From contig JACVRP010000166.1 in the NCBI GenBank assembly GCA_014534385.1, positions 1-7,905 of the forward strand: DNA of 7,905 nucleotides. The letters run 5' to 3'. The notes under the pieces are model-generated. The model saw only the letters and a list, made by a program, of their open reading frames with translations, was not told where the DNA came from and did no database searches. Origin of the DNA: Cyanobacteria bacterium Co-bin13. Its GTDB lineage: Bacteria; Cyanobacteriota; Cyanobacteriia; Phormidesmidales; Phormidesmidaceae. The translations under genes were made by a program, and so were the position numbers. This document shows, one piece after another, positions 1 to 6,116 of the stretch; position 1 is the first letter of the stretch, and every line of letters begins with the position of its first letter.

Positions 1-447
1 CCCCTTGGCAAAGCGCTTCCATACCGCGTCGGTCAGCAGGTGAGACAGCAGACCTAGCGGCCCGGCAAAGAGGCAGAGGGCCAAGGAATGACGCGTAAAA
101 ACGCCGCTTTCCTGACCCTGCCAGTAGATCCAGCGGCCTACAAACAGATCAAACACCAGGTAGTGCACCCAGCCTGTCGCCGTTACATGCGGGTTGGCAA
201 ACAGCGACGCCAGGTCAGGCAGCTTTAGGTTGGGGTCTGAGAGGGCTTCAATGCCTTCAACATTGTTGAAGCTAGTGATGAATAGAAAAAGGTAAAGTCC
301 TGCCAGGGCGGCGTAGGGCAAGTAAGACCCCATCACCCAGCGCGTCAGCTTAGTGTTGGGCACCAGCACCATTAGGGTCCAAAAGGGCAGTACAAACAGG
401 TTTGCGCCGGTAAAAAGGGTTTCGAGCAGGGTGCTGTCTACGGTCAT
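1..447 (-). CDS. ABA4-like (DUF4281) membrane protein, C-terminus beyond the left edge
   Basis: The reading frame is open for 149 codons from ATG (445-447) to the window edge, with an in-frame stop just upstream (460-462), so the start is well fixed. The family was named after Arabidopsis ABA4, a plastid membrane protein needed for neoxanthin synthesis. The role of cyanobacterial members is not settled, so a carotenoid link is inference. Visible family features are GANLFVLPFWTLM (residues 14-26), WVHYLVFDLFVGRWIYW (93-109) and AGPLGLLSHLL (128-138). Hydrophobic stretches near 11-30, 37-57, 93-109 and 117-138 fit a four-helix inner or thylakoid membrane protein. Family members are around 150 residues without a transit peptide, so only a few residues are probably missing. 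No clear Shine-Dalgarno sequence precedes the ATG. The gene lies 67 bp downstream of the CoA-binding protein gene on the same strand and may be co-transcribed with it. Confidence 0.82.
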   Translation of the reverse strand, partial: MTVDSTLLETLFTGANLFVLPFWTLMVLVPNTKLTRWVMGSYLPYAALAGLYLFLFITSFNNVEGIEALSDPNLKLPDLASLFANPHVTATGWVHYLVFDLFVGRWIYWQGQESGVFTRHSLALCLFAGPLGLLSHLLTDAVWKRFAKG

Positions 448-514
448 GGGGCAACGGGATTAAGAGGCCGCCTCAAGTGTAAACAATTCTGTAGGGGCCT
501 CGCACCAGAGATCC

Positions 515-949
515 TTACTGGAGCATTGAGGGGATCGCTAGGCGTCGGTGCTCGATTTTGATGCACAGGTCCATCACCAGCAGAATTCCGGCAGCTTCGG
601 CTGAGGCTGCCGCATCGGGATGACGGATGCGGAGCTGAGCCCAAACAGATTTCGCACCAGCGCCAATGGCTTCGTCTACAGCGGCAGGCAGGTACTCAGA
701 GCGGCGAAATACATTGACAATATCAATCGGCTCAGGCACCTCTGACAAAGAGGGGTAGCAGGGTTCACCATCAATGGTGGTGATAGCTGGGTTGATGGGA
801 TAAACCCGGTAGCCTACCCGACGCAGGAACTGGGCAATTTGGTAGCTGGGCCGATCGGGCCTGTCGGAGTGGCCGATTACGGCGATAGTGCGGGCCGTAG
901 TCAGGAGCTGCCGCAATGTGTCGTCAGCGGGCGATTGATAGGCGGTCAT
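515..949 (-). CDS. YccU-type CoA-binding domain protein
   Basis: This 144-residue protein is a single Rossmann-type CoA_binding_2 domain, the usual size for the YccU family. The family is small and cytoplasmic, and some members bind CoA, but no reaction is established. Motifs in order are AVIGHSDRPDRPSY (residues 23-36), GYRVYPINP (46-54), GEPCYPSLSEVPEPIDIVNV (61-80), FRRSEYLPAAVDEAI (81-95), SVWAQLRI (101-108), and AGILLVMDLCIKIEH (120-134). Two positions differ from the version I recall for the family: WMQLGV reads WAQLRI, and VMDRC reads VMDLC. The start is ATG 947-949 and the stop is TAA. No strong ribosome-binding site is visible. It lies 63 bp downstream of the c-di-GMP gene and upstream of the ABA4-like gene, all on the minus strand. 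Confidence 0.9.
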   Translation of the reverse strand: MTAYQSPADDTLRQLLTTARTIAVIGHSDRPDRPSYQIAQFLRRVGYRVYPINPAITTIDGEPCYPSLSEVPEPIDIVNVFRRSEYLPAAVDEAIGAGAKSVWAQLRIRHPDAAASAEAAGILLVMDLCIKIEHRRLAIPSMLQ

Positions 950-1012
950 GGGCTAAAGGCATTCGTTAAGTCCATTGTGTCAGCCCTGCGATCCCCTGGC
1001 GAGGAGGTCAGC

Positions 1013-3568
1013 CTACAGGCTTTCAGAAGCAGGCGCGCTGAGCCAGGGAGGGGATTGGGTGAGCAGTGCGATCGCATCTTCCCCCGCCACCGGCCTTGAA
1101 AACAAAAAACCCTGGCCAAACTGACAGCCCATCTGCCGCAACAGCGCCATCTGCTCTGCCGTCTCAATGCCCTCGGCTACCAGAGTCAGGTTCAGCTTGT
1201 GACCCAGCGTAATGATGGTGTGGACAATCTCTCGATCCTCCTGGCTGTGCTCCATGCGGCCTACAAATGAGCGGTCGATCTTCAGCGTGTCAGTCGGAAA
1301 CCGGTGCAGATAGCTCAGAGAGGAATAGCCCGTCCCAAAGTCATCAATTGCCAGCCGCAACCCCAGATCCTTCAGCCGCAGCATCAGCTCCCTTGAGTTC
1401 TCGACATCGCGCATGATCATACTCTCTGTAATCTCTAGCTGGATCTGCTGCCCCGATACGCCGCTATCTCTTAGGCTGGCAGCAATCTGCTGCACCAAAT
1501 CCGACTGGACAAACTGTCGCCGAGAGAGATTAATGTTCATCTTGAGGGGATGGTGAGGCACCTGGCGCTGCCAGCACTCAAGCTGCTGACAGGCTTCCCA
1601 AAAAATCCACTGCCCCAGCTCAACAATTAGTCCAGTCTCTTCCACAACTGGAATAAATTCACTGGGGGCCACAAACCCCTGACCTTGCCGCCGCCACCGT
1701 ACCAGCGCCTCAAACCCGCTAATACAGCCAGTTTCTAGGACCACAATGGGCTGGTAATAGAGCACAAACTCCTGCTTTTCCAACGCCTCCAGCAGATGAC
1801 TCTCCAGCTGAAGACGCTGCACCGCCTCCTCCCGCATGCTGCGTGAAAACACCTCATAGCTAAACTCATCGAGCGCCTTAGCCCGATACATTGCGGTATG
1901 GGCATCGCGCAGCAGGTCTTCAGCTTTGTAGTCAGTACCGCCCTGGGTAATGGCTAGCCCCACGCCAGCAGTAATTGCCAGCCGGTGCTGATTCAGGCAA
2001 AACGGAGCGGCTAGGGCTTTTTGCAGGGCTTCTAGGCTGGCTTCTACCTCGACCTGGGGGCGCTGCTGAAACAGCAGCGCAAATTCATCGCCGCCTACTC
2101 TGGCTAGCAGCGTGTCCTCTGGCAAAGCCTGGCGCAATCGCTTAGCCATCAGCAGCAAAACGCGATCGCCAATCGAGTGGCCCAGACTCTGGTTGATCAG
2201 CTTGAAGCGGTTGATGTCTAGAAAAGCCACTACGACGGGTTCTGCTCCTTGACCCTGCAGAGCCCGCCGAATCTGTTCTAGAAACAGCTCCCGGCCAGGC
2301 AGATCGGTGACCCAGTCGTGGGTGCTGCGGTAAAGCGCCTGTTGGGCCAAAACCAGTCCTCCTGCCATCAGCAGTCCCACCAGCGGCTCAAAGACCGGCA
2401 CCCAGAGAAAAGAAAACAGGCTGACCCAGCTCACTGCCCAGAGCAGCGCCACCACCAGGCTGAGGCCCAAAAGCAACACCAGGGGCCGTCGCAGAGTCCA
2501 CACCACCAAACCTGCTGCCAGCACCCACCCGAGTAACCACAAAAACTCGCCCCAAGCTGGTAAAAACCGATGAACCGCCTGCTGACCCGCGAGGCCATCT
2601 AGCAGTTGGCTGATGATCTGGGCATGTACGACCACCCCCGACTGGGTTATGTCCTCCTGCTGAGCTGCCGTATAGGGGGTGTAAAACTCGTCCTTCAAGC
2701 TAGGAGCCGTTGAGCCAATTAAAACTACCCGGTCCCGGATCCAGGCAGGATCATACTGTCCTTTAAGCACCTGGGTGACCGTCAACTGTTGCGCCGGAAC
2801 CTGCCGCGAGCGGTAGCGGGTCAAAATTTGATAGCCGCCATTGTCAATAGATTGGTAGCCGCCACTCCACTCCTGCAGCCGAGGCAGGGTCAAGCTGCCT
2901 AAGTACAAAGCTTTTTCATCAAAACGCAAAGCTGCATCCTGCCCCAAGTACTTCTGAGCCACCTGCAGGCCAAAGGAGTGATAGGCCCGATCTGAGGAAC
3001 CCACAAACAGGAGGCTACGCCGCAGCACCCCGTCAGGATCGAGGACCAGATCGTTAAATCCTAGCCGTTCCTGAGGCACCGTAACAGGACCAGGCACTTC
3101 CCCAACTTCGGGATTGTTGCCCACATTCCAAATGCCGATCAGGTTGTCAGCTGCAAGCTGCTGGATTAGCTCAGCGTTGCCAGGGGGCTGGGGCGTGCTG
3201 CGGTACAGGTCCAACCCAATCACCCTGGGCTGATGCTGTTGCACAGCCTGTAGAGTCGCTGCAATAACCCCATCAGACAGCGGCCAGCCATGGGCCTGCA
3301 GTTCAGCTTCTGACACCCCGATAATCAGCAGCCTTGGGTCAGTTCCTCGATCAGGCTGCAGCCGAGTCAGCACGTCAAAGCTATTCAGCTCAAAGGTCTG
3401 TAGGAGGCCAAGCTTTTTTACGCCAACCACTAGAGTTGTGGTTACTAGCGCCGCCACCAAAATTGAGCGCCCCCCCATAACGGCCGACTGAGGTAAGCAT
3501 TCGATCAGAGCTTTGACCCTAGTTTTAGAAGCAGCAAACCCTGTTTGAAAAATGTGTCGGTAAGGCAC
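1013..3568 (-). CDS. CHASE2-GGDEF-EAL membrane protein (c-di-GMP synthesis and hydrolysis)
   Basis: This 851-residue signalling protein starts with GTG (3566-3568). M31, just before the first membrane helix, is an alternative start. Order: cytoplasmic N-tail; helix about 35-53; extracytoplasmic CHASE2 sensor about 58-335; two or three helices about 341-410; GGDEF domain about 415-575; EAL domain about 590-840. The diguanylate cyclase site looks intact (FLDINRFKLINQSLGH at 449-464, RVGGDEFALLF at 490-500). The inhibitory I-site RxxD, expected at 482-485, reads PEDT, so product feedback at this site is probably absent. The phosphodiesterase residues also look complete: E620 (EALVRW), N680, E712 (LEITES), D742-D743 (DDFGTGYSS), K763, E799 (AEGIET) and Q819 (GQGFLFSRP). 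It may therefore both make and hydrolyse c-di-GMP, with the net direction set by CHASE2; that is inference. A weak AAAGG lies shortly before the GTG. It is the first gene of the minus-strand group. Confidence 0.96.
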   Translation of the reverse strand: MPYRHIFQTGFAASKTRVKALIECLPQSAVMGGRSILVAALVTTTLVVGVKKLGLLQTFELNSFDVLTRLQPDRGTDPRLLIIGVSEAELQAHGWPLSDGVIAATLQAVQQHQPRVIGLDLYRSTPQPPGNAELIQQLAADNLIGIWNVGNNPEVGEVPGPVTVPQERLGFNDLVLDPDGVLRRSLLFVGSSDRAYHSFGLQVAQKYLGQDAALRFDEKALYLGSLTLPRLQEWSGGYQSIDNGGYQILTRYRSRQVPAQQLTVTQVLKGQYDPAWIRDRVVLIGSTAPSLKDEFYTPYTAAQQEDITQSGVVVHAQIISQLLDGLAGQQAVHRFLPAWGEFLWLLGWVLAAGLVVWTLRRPLVLLLGLSLVVALLWAVSWVSLFSFLWVPVFEPLVGLLMAGGLVLAQQALYRSTHDWVTDLPGRELFLEQIRRALQGQGAEPVVVAFLDINRFKLINQSLGHSIGDRVLLLMAKRLRQALPEDTLLARVGGDEFALLFQQRPQVEVEASLEALQKALAAPFCLNQHRLAITAGVGLAITQGGTDYKAEDLLRDAHTAMYRAKALDEFSYEVFSRSMREEAVQRLQLESHLLEALEKQEFVLYYQPIVVLETGCISGFEALVRWRRQGQGFVAPSEFIPVVEETGLIVELGQWIFWEACQQLECWQRQVPHHPLKMNINLSRRQFVQSDLVQQIAASLRDSGVSGQQIQLEITESMIMRDVENSRELMLRLKDLGLRLAIDDFGTGYSSLSYLHRFPTDTLKIDRSFVGRMEHSQEDREIVHTIITLGHKLNLTLVAEGIETAEQMALLRQMGCQFGQGFLFSRPVAGEDAIALLTQSPPWLSAPASESL

Positions 3569-3584
3569 AGCCTTTGCAGATAGC

Positions 3585-3621
3585 AGTAAATGGCCCCTGA
3601 GCCAGCAAAAAGGGCTTTACT
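3585..3621 (-). promoter_or_regulatory. Hairpin upstream of the c-di-GMP gene
   Basis: An imperfect inverted repeat pairs AGTAAA (3585-3590) with TTTACT (3616-3621) and GCCC (3593-3596) with GGGC (3612-3615), with small bulges and a loop of about 12 nt. It ends 16 nt before the GTG start of the CHASE2-GGDEF-EAL gene, so it would lie in the 5' leader or promoter of that gene. It resembles no riboswitch class I recognise. The short stem and the bulges make a chance pairing possible. Confidence 0.25.
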
Positions 3622-3671
3622 ACTGATTACAGGCCGCTGCCTAATCTATCCGGATCATGCCTGCAAGTAAC

Positions 3672-3872
3672 TTAAACAGTGCTCGAACCAGGCTGCACCC
3701 AATGAGATCCACCACCGCGACGGCGACCCGGAAACTCGTCTCCGCCCTGACTCGTTTTACTGTCAAAACTGCCTGCTGGCAGATGCAGCACAACCAGCGC
3801 CAGCAGGCAAAATAAATTTATAGAAGAAAGTCCTCTGGGAAGAATTAACAGCCGAATTAGCAGGGCTCGCAT
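3672..3872 (-). pseudogene. Doubtful 66-codon ORF, possible remnant of a DUF928-like secreted protein
   Basis: The frame runs 66 codons from ATG 3870-3872. The N-terminus is signal-peptide-like: basic residues, then a hydrophobic run INLFCLLALVVLHLPAG (about 18-34). The second half is polar with PGRRRGGGS at about residues 48-56. A signal peptide followed by GRRxGGGSRG is how I remember cyanobacterial DUF928 proteins beginning, but those continue for well over 150 residues, while this frame stops about 10 residues after the motif. The other two frames downstream also close within a few dozen codons. It could be a decayed DUF928 gene, an intact very small secreted protein, or a chance ORF. No Shine-Dalgarno sequence precedes the start. 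The DUF928 resemblance is from memory of the motif only. Confidence 0.25.
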
Positions 3873-3913
3873 AGGCGTTCTAGGGAAAGTGACAATCGCA
3901 GGATTTTCAGGAT

Positions 3914-3960
3914 AAGGCAGGTTTCCATGGCAGCAGGACAGCTGTTGCCGTGCCTTTTAT
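3914..3960 (+). terminator. Two-part hairpin followed by TTTTAT, terminator-like
   Basis: An outer stem pairs AAGGCA (3914-3919) with TGCCTT (3951-3956). An inner 7-bp stem pairs GGCAGCA (3929-3935) with TGTTGCC (3943-3949), including one G-U pair and a 7-nt loop. The plus strand continues as TTTTATCATTCTT, which suits an intrinsic terminator reading left to right. No plus-strand gene ends here, so either it terminates an unannotated transcript or it is a structure upstream of the weak minus-strand ORF that starts at 3872. Confidence 0.3.
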
Positions 3961-4239
3961 CATTCTTGGCTGCAGCGAGCTTTAAGCCCCTGTGAGACGA
4001 CAGGATTCACAGAAACTTGACTGCTGATTGAAGCGATAATGCCAATTCTCAAAATTTTTTGCCGAGAAGACAGCAAAAGGCTTTATTGGGGGCAGGCTGA
4101 AAGAAGTCGGGAGATGATTTGGCAGGGCGTTAACTCCCATTTGCGATCGCAAAAACAGTCTCAGCCCGAACCCAAAAACAGGGATCTGATGCTTGGAAAT
4201 GCGTCTAACAATCCCTTGACAGGAACCTTGATCGGAGGA

Positions 4240-4291
4240 ATAGTTCAGTCCTTTTAACAAGTCCTGAACTATCGACTGAACTTTTCTGAAC
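4240..4291. repeat. Dyad plus direct repeats of CTGAAC, candidate operator cluster
   Basis: ATAGTTCAG (4240-4248) and CTGAACTAT (4264-4272) form a perfect 9-bp inverted repeat around a 15-nt centre. CTGAAC recurs at 4264, 4276 and 4286, so one inverted and three direct copies fall within about 50 bp, spaced 12 and 10 bp along the direct copies. Spacing near one helical turn suggests protein binding on one face of the DNA. No regulator can be named from this. Confidence 0.4.
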
Positions 4292-4369
4292 TTTCCTGTA
4301 TTGGCGTACCGCTGGGCATAGCAGATGATTGATTCATCCTGTAGACTCGCGTGTGCTCCAAAGCTCAGG

Positions 4370-4440
4370 CCGGGTTAGGCAAACAAGCTACTTGAAGAGT
4401 TCGCTTCTCACGTAGTTGTCTAACCCGGGCTTTTTATTTT
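4370..4440 (+). terminator. Long hairpin with T-run, strong intrinsic-terminator candidate without an upstream gene
   Basis: CCGGGTTAG (4370-4378) pairs perfectly with CTAACCCGG (4420-4428). The helix extends through a G-U pair and CAA/TTG (4380-4382 with 4416-4418). After an asymmetric bulge it continues with CTAC/GTAG (4388-4391 with 4412-4415) and GAAG/CTTC (4394-4397 with 4404-4407) around a 6-nt loop. GC and then TTTTTATTTT follow at once. This is the best terminator-like structure in the window. No plus-strand coding region lies upstream within 3569-4369, so it may end a small RNA. A TAGACT at 4342-4347 could be a -10 box, but no good -35 accompanies it. Confidence 0.55.
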
Positions 4441-4519
4441 TAAAGCAGCCAGTCTGTCACGCTGCTGCTGCGCTACACACGGCCAGACTCAGCGAGCTAT
4501 GCTAAGTGCCGGTAGACAG

Positions 4520-4555
4520 AGTTCTTGAATCAGTTCTTGAAGCAAAGTTCTTGAA
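4520..4555 (+). repeat. Three direct repeats of AGTTCTTGAA upstream of the amine oxidase
   Basis: Exact copies of the 10-mer AGTTCTTGAA lie at 4520-4529, 4532-4541 and 4546-4555, with spacings of 12 and 14 bp. Each contains TTC-TT-GAA, which has partial dyad symmetry. The last copy ends 52 bp before the ATG of the amine oxidase, and its TTGAAC end (4551-4556) could serve as a -35 element, though no good -10 follows 17 bp later. Position and regularity point to a binding array for a regulator of the oxidase gene; that role is inference. Confidence 0.5.
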
Positions 4556-4607
4556 CCCATTCAGCGTCTGCCAGTACTGCATTTTGAGGCTCTGTTGAGC
4601 TCTTTAT

Positions 4608-6059
4608 ATGGTTGGTTCTAAAGTTTCGCGCAAAGCATTTTTGCAGCTGTTGATGGCCTCGGTAGCTGCAGGGGTTGTGGCCCCAGCATCGGTTCTGGCT
4701 GCTCCCTCCCCAAAACAGATCGTGGTGATTGGGGCGGGGCTAGCCGGACTCGTTGCCGCCTATGAGCTGAAAAAGCAGGGGCACCAGGTCACGGTGCTGG
4801 AGGCGCGCGATCGGGTGGGGGGCCGAGTCTACACCCTGCGAGAGGGGTTTGCAAACGGCCAGTATGCTGAGGCTGGCGGCGAGTATATCGACAGCTTTAA
4901 CGTGCACCGGCAGATGCACCGCTACGTGCAAACCTTTGGCCTCAGACTGGCCCCAGTACACTCTGAGCCCACCGACGGGATTTACTTTGTGCGGCAGAAA
5001 CGGTGCGATTTTTCCGATGCGGCGCTGGCTGCCAGCTTTGGCCAAGGCGTGGTGGACGAGGTTGATCGCTTCTGGATCACGCTGGAGCTGCTGGCCCGAG
5101 ATGCCTTTAGAAAACCAGATTGGCTAACGGCAGCAGCCCCCTGGGATCAGCAGAGTGTGGCCCAGTGGATGGATACGCTGGCGCTGGAGCCATTGGCCCG
5201 TGAGCTGACGGAGCAGTACCTGCGGGGCGAGATGGATGAGCCAGACCAGCTCTCAATGATGTTTTTGATGGAGCAGGCCGCCCTCTACGACAAGGTGCCC
5301 GATCAGCGGCTAGAGATGTACCGGATTCAGGGAGGCAACGGGCAATTGCCTGCCGCCATTGCCCGTACCCTAGGCGATGCCATCTGGCTCAGCTGCCCGG
5401 TCAAAGCCATTGAGCAGAGCGACCAAGGCGTGCAGGTGATCCATGATCGGGGCAGCGTGAGGGCAGACTATGTCGTCATTGCCACACCGCTGCCGCCGCT
5501 GCGTCAGGTGCGCTTTTCGCCCGAGCTGCCGGAAGTGGTGGGAGATGCGATCGCACACCTCAACTACGGCTCCCACGTCAAGGTCATGATCCAGTTCGAT
5601 GAGCGCATCTGGCGTACCCGCTACCAAAGCACTGGGCTAACCATTACCGATTTGCCCATTGGCTTTGCCACCGACGCCACCGCCCGGCAATCCGGGCAGT
5701 CAGGCATTCTCACAGCCTATATTTCGGGTCAGTATGGCGAGGCGCTGCTGCCCCTCAGCAACGAAGCACGCATCCAGAACGTTTTAGACCAGTACGAGGC
5801 GATCTACCCTGGCTGTCGCAGCCACGTTAAAGCAGCTCAAACTGCGGTTTGGCCGCAGGAGCGCTATGCTGGCGGGTCTTATTCCAACTACGGGCCAGGC
5901 CAATTTAGCCGCTACTGGCCAGCCCTACGGCAGCCCCACGGTCGCCTGTTTTTTGCTGGAGAGCACACCGACAATTTTGTCGGTTACATGGAAGGGGCTG
6001 TTCGCAGCGGCCAGAGGGTAGCTCAACAAATCCAGCTACAGGAGGCAGTGGCAGCTTAG
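4608..6059 (+). CDS. Exported FAD-dependent amine oxidase / L-amino-acid oxidase family protein
   Basis: This 483-residue flavoprotein belongs to the amine-oxidase superfamily (monoamine and L-amino-acid oxidases), which oxidises amines or amino acids to imines with release of H2O2. The substrate here cannot be read from sequence. The N-terminus is Tat-like: SRKAFLQ at residues 7-13, a hydrophobic stretch at about 14-31, then LAAP as a likely cleavage region. FAD-binding marks are IGAGLAGLVAA (41-51), E65 at the end of the second strand, RVGGRV (69-74), AGGEYI (89-94), IQGGNGQLP (240-248), VVIATP (289-294) and the C-terminal FFAGEHT with GYMEGAVRSG (448-468). K325 aligns with the lysine near flavin N5 in this family. 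At 421-426, AGGSYS has Ser where monoamine oxidases carry the flavin-linked Cys, so FAD is probably non-covalent. The chosen start keeps the export signal. Length is normal for the family. Confidence 0.93.
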   Translation: MVGSKVSRKAFLQLLMASVAAGVVAPASVLAAPSPKQIVVIGAGLAGLVAAYELKKQGHQVTVLEARDRVGGRVYTLREGFANGQYAEAGGEYIDSFNVHRQMHRYVQTFGLRLAPVHSEPTDGIYFVRQKRCDFSDAALAASFGQGVVDEVDRFWITLELLARDAFRKPDWLTAAAPWDQQSVAQWMDTLALEPLARELTEQYLRGEMDEPDQLSMMFLMEQAALYDKVPDQRLEMYRIQGGNGQLPAAIARTLGDAIWLSCPVKAIEQSDQGVQVIHDRGSVRADYVVIATPLPPLRQVRFSPELPEVVGDAIAHLNYGSHVKVMIQFDERIWRTRYQSTGLTITDLPIGFATDATARQSGQSGILTAYISGQYGEALLPLSNEARIQNVLDQYEAIYPGCRSHVKAAQTAVWPQERYAGGSYSNYGPGQFSRYWPALRQPHGRLFFAGEHTDNFVGYMEGAVRSGQRVAQQIQLQEAVAA

Positions 6060-6061
6060 AG

Positions 6062-6100
6062 CAGGCATCGGTCCTCTCGCCTATTAGCGAGCCTTGCCTG
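6062..6100. terminator. Hairpin between convergent genes, possible bidirectional terminator
   Basis: CAGGCA (6062-6067) pairs with TGCCTG (6095-6100), and inside it CTCGC (6076-6080) pairs with GCGAG (6087-6091) around loop CTATTA. The two stems are separated by an asymmetric internal loop. It fills most of the 57-bp gap between the stops of the amine oxidase (plus) and the small gene (minus), the usual place for a shared terminator. No T-run follows on either strand, so intrinsic termination is uncertain. Confidence 0.35.
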
Positions 6101-6116
6101 TGGAGGCCGGTCACGT

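Larger units (their letters stand above)
3569..4607. other. 1.04-kb intergenic region without a convincing gene
   Basis: The region separates the divergent c-di-GMP and amine oxidase genes. It contains the doubtful ORF at 3672-3872, two short overlapping ORFs on opposite strands (3982-4260 minus, 4039-4257 plus) that I do not believe, one HIP1 site (4143-4150), four hairpins or dyads and two direct-repeat clusters. It looks more AT-rich than the flanking genes. The density of structure suggests regulatory RNA, operators or the remains of a lost gene. Confidence 0.6.

Noticed and set aside
464..474. GAGGCCGCCTC inverted repeat upstream of the ABA4-like gene
   Set aside because: The single-base loop cannot form a hairpin, and a 5-bp dyad in GC-rich DNA is expected by chance.
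946..1167. 73-codon minus ORF whose last codons (MDLTNAFSP) overlap the CoA-binding gene start as ATGA
   Set aside because: Most of it is a shadow of the 3' end of the c-di-GMP gene. The nine-codon tail could be a leader peptide with translational coupling, but it has no good ribosome-binding site and nothing else supports it.
2318..2536. Plus-strand ORFs inside the c-di-GMP, amine oxidase and ctaC genes
   Set aside because: They lie wholly inside genes with clear conserved domains and have biased, non-protein-like composition, so they are shadow frames.
3982..4260. Overlapping short ORFs on both strands (92 aa minus, 72 aa plus)
   Set aside because: They overlap each other almost completely, have no clear ribosome-binding site and show no recognisable motif. 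The plus ORF runs into the CTGAAC dyad. They are probably chance frames.
4301..4440. Yfr1-type small RNA or a tRNA in the hairpin region
   Set aside because: The conserved single-stranded ACUCCUCACAC of Yfr1 is absent, and no cloverleaf or T-loop sequence can be formed.
4449..4489. AGTCTG/CAGACT inverted repeat
   Set aside because: Only 6 bp with a loop of 27 nt and no T-run; not distinguishable from chance.
4551..4580. Possible sigma-70 promoter for the amine oxidase (TTGAAC at 4551)
   Set aside because: A 17-bp spacing leads to GTACTG or TACTGC, which is a poor -10 box, so I do not annotate a promoter.
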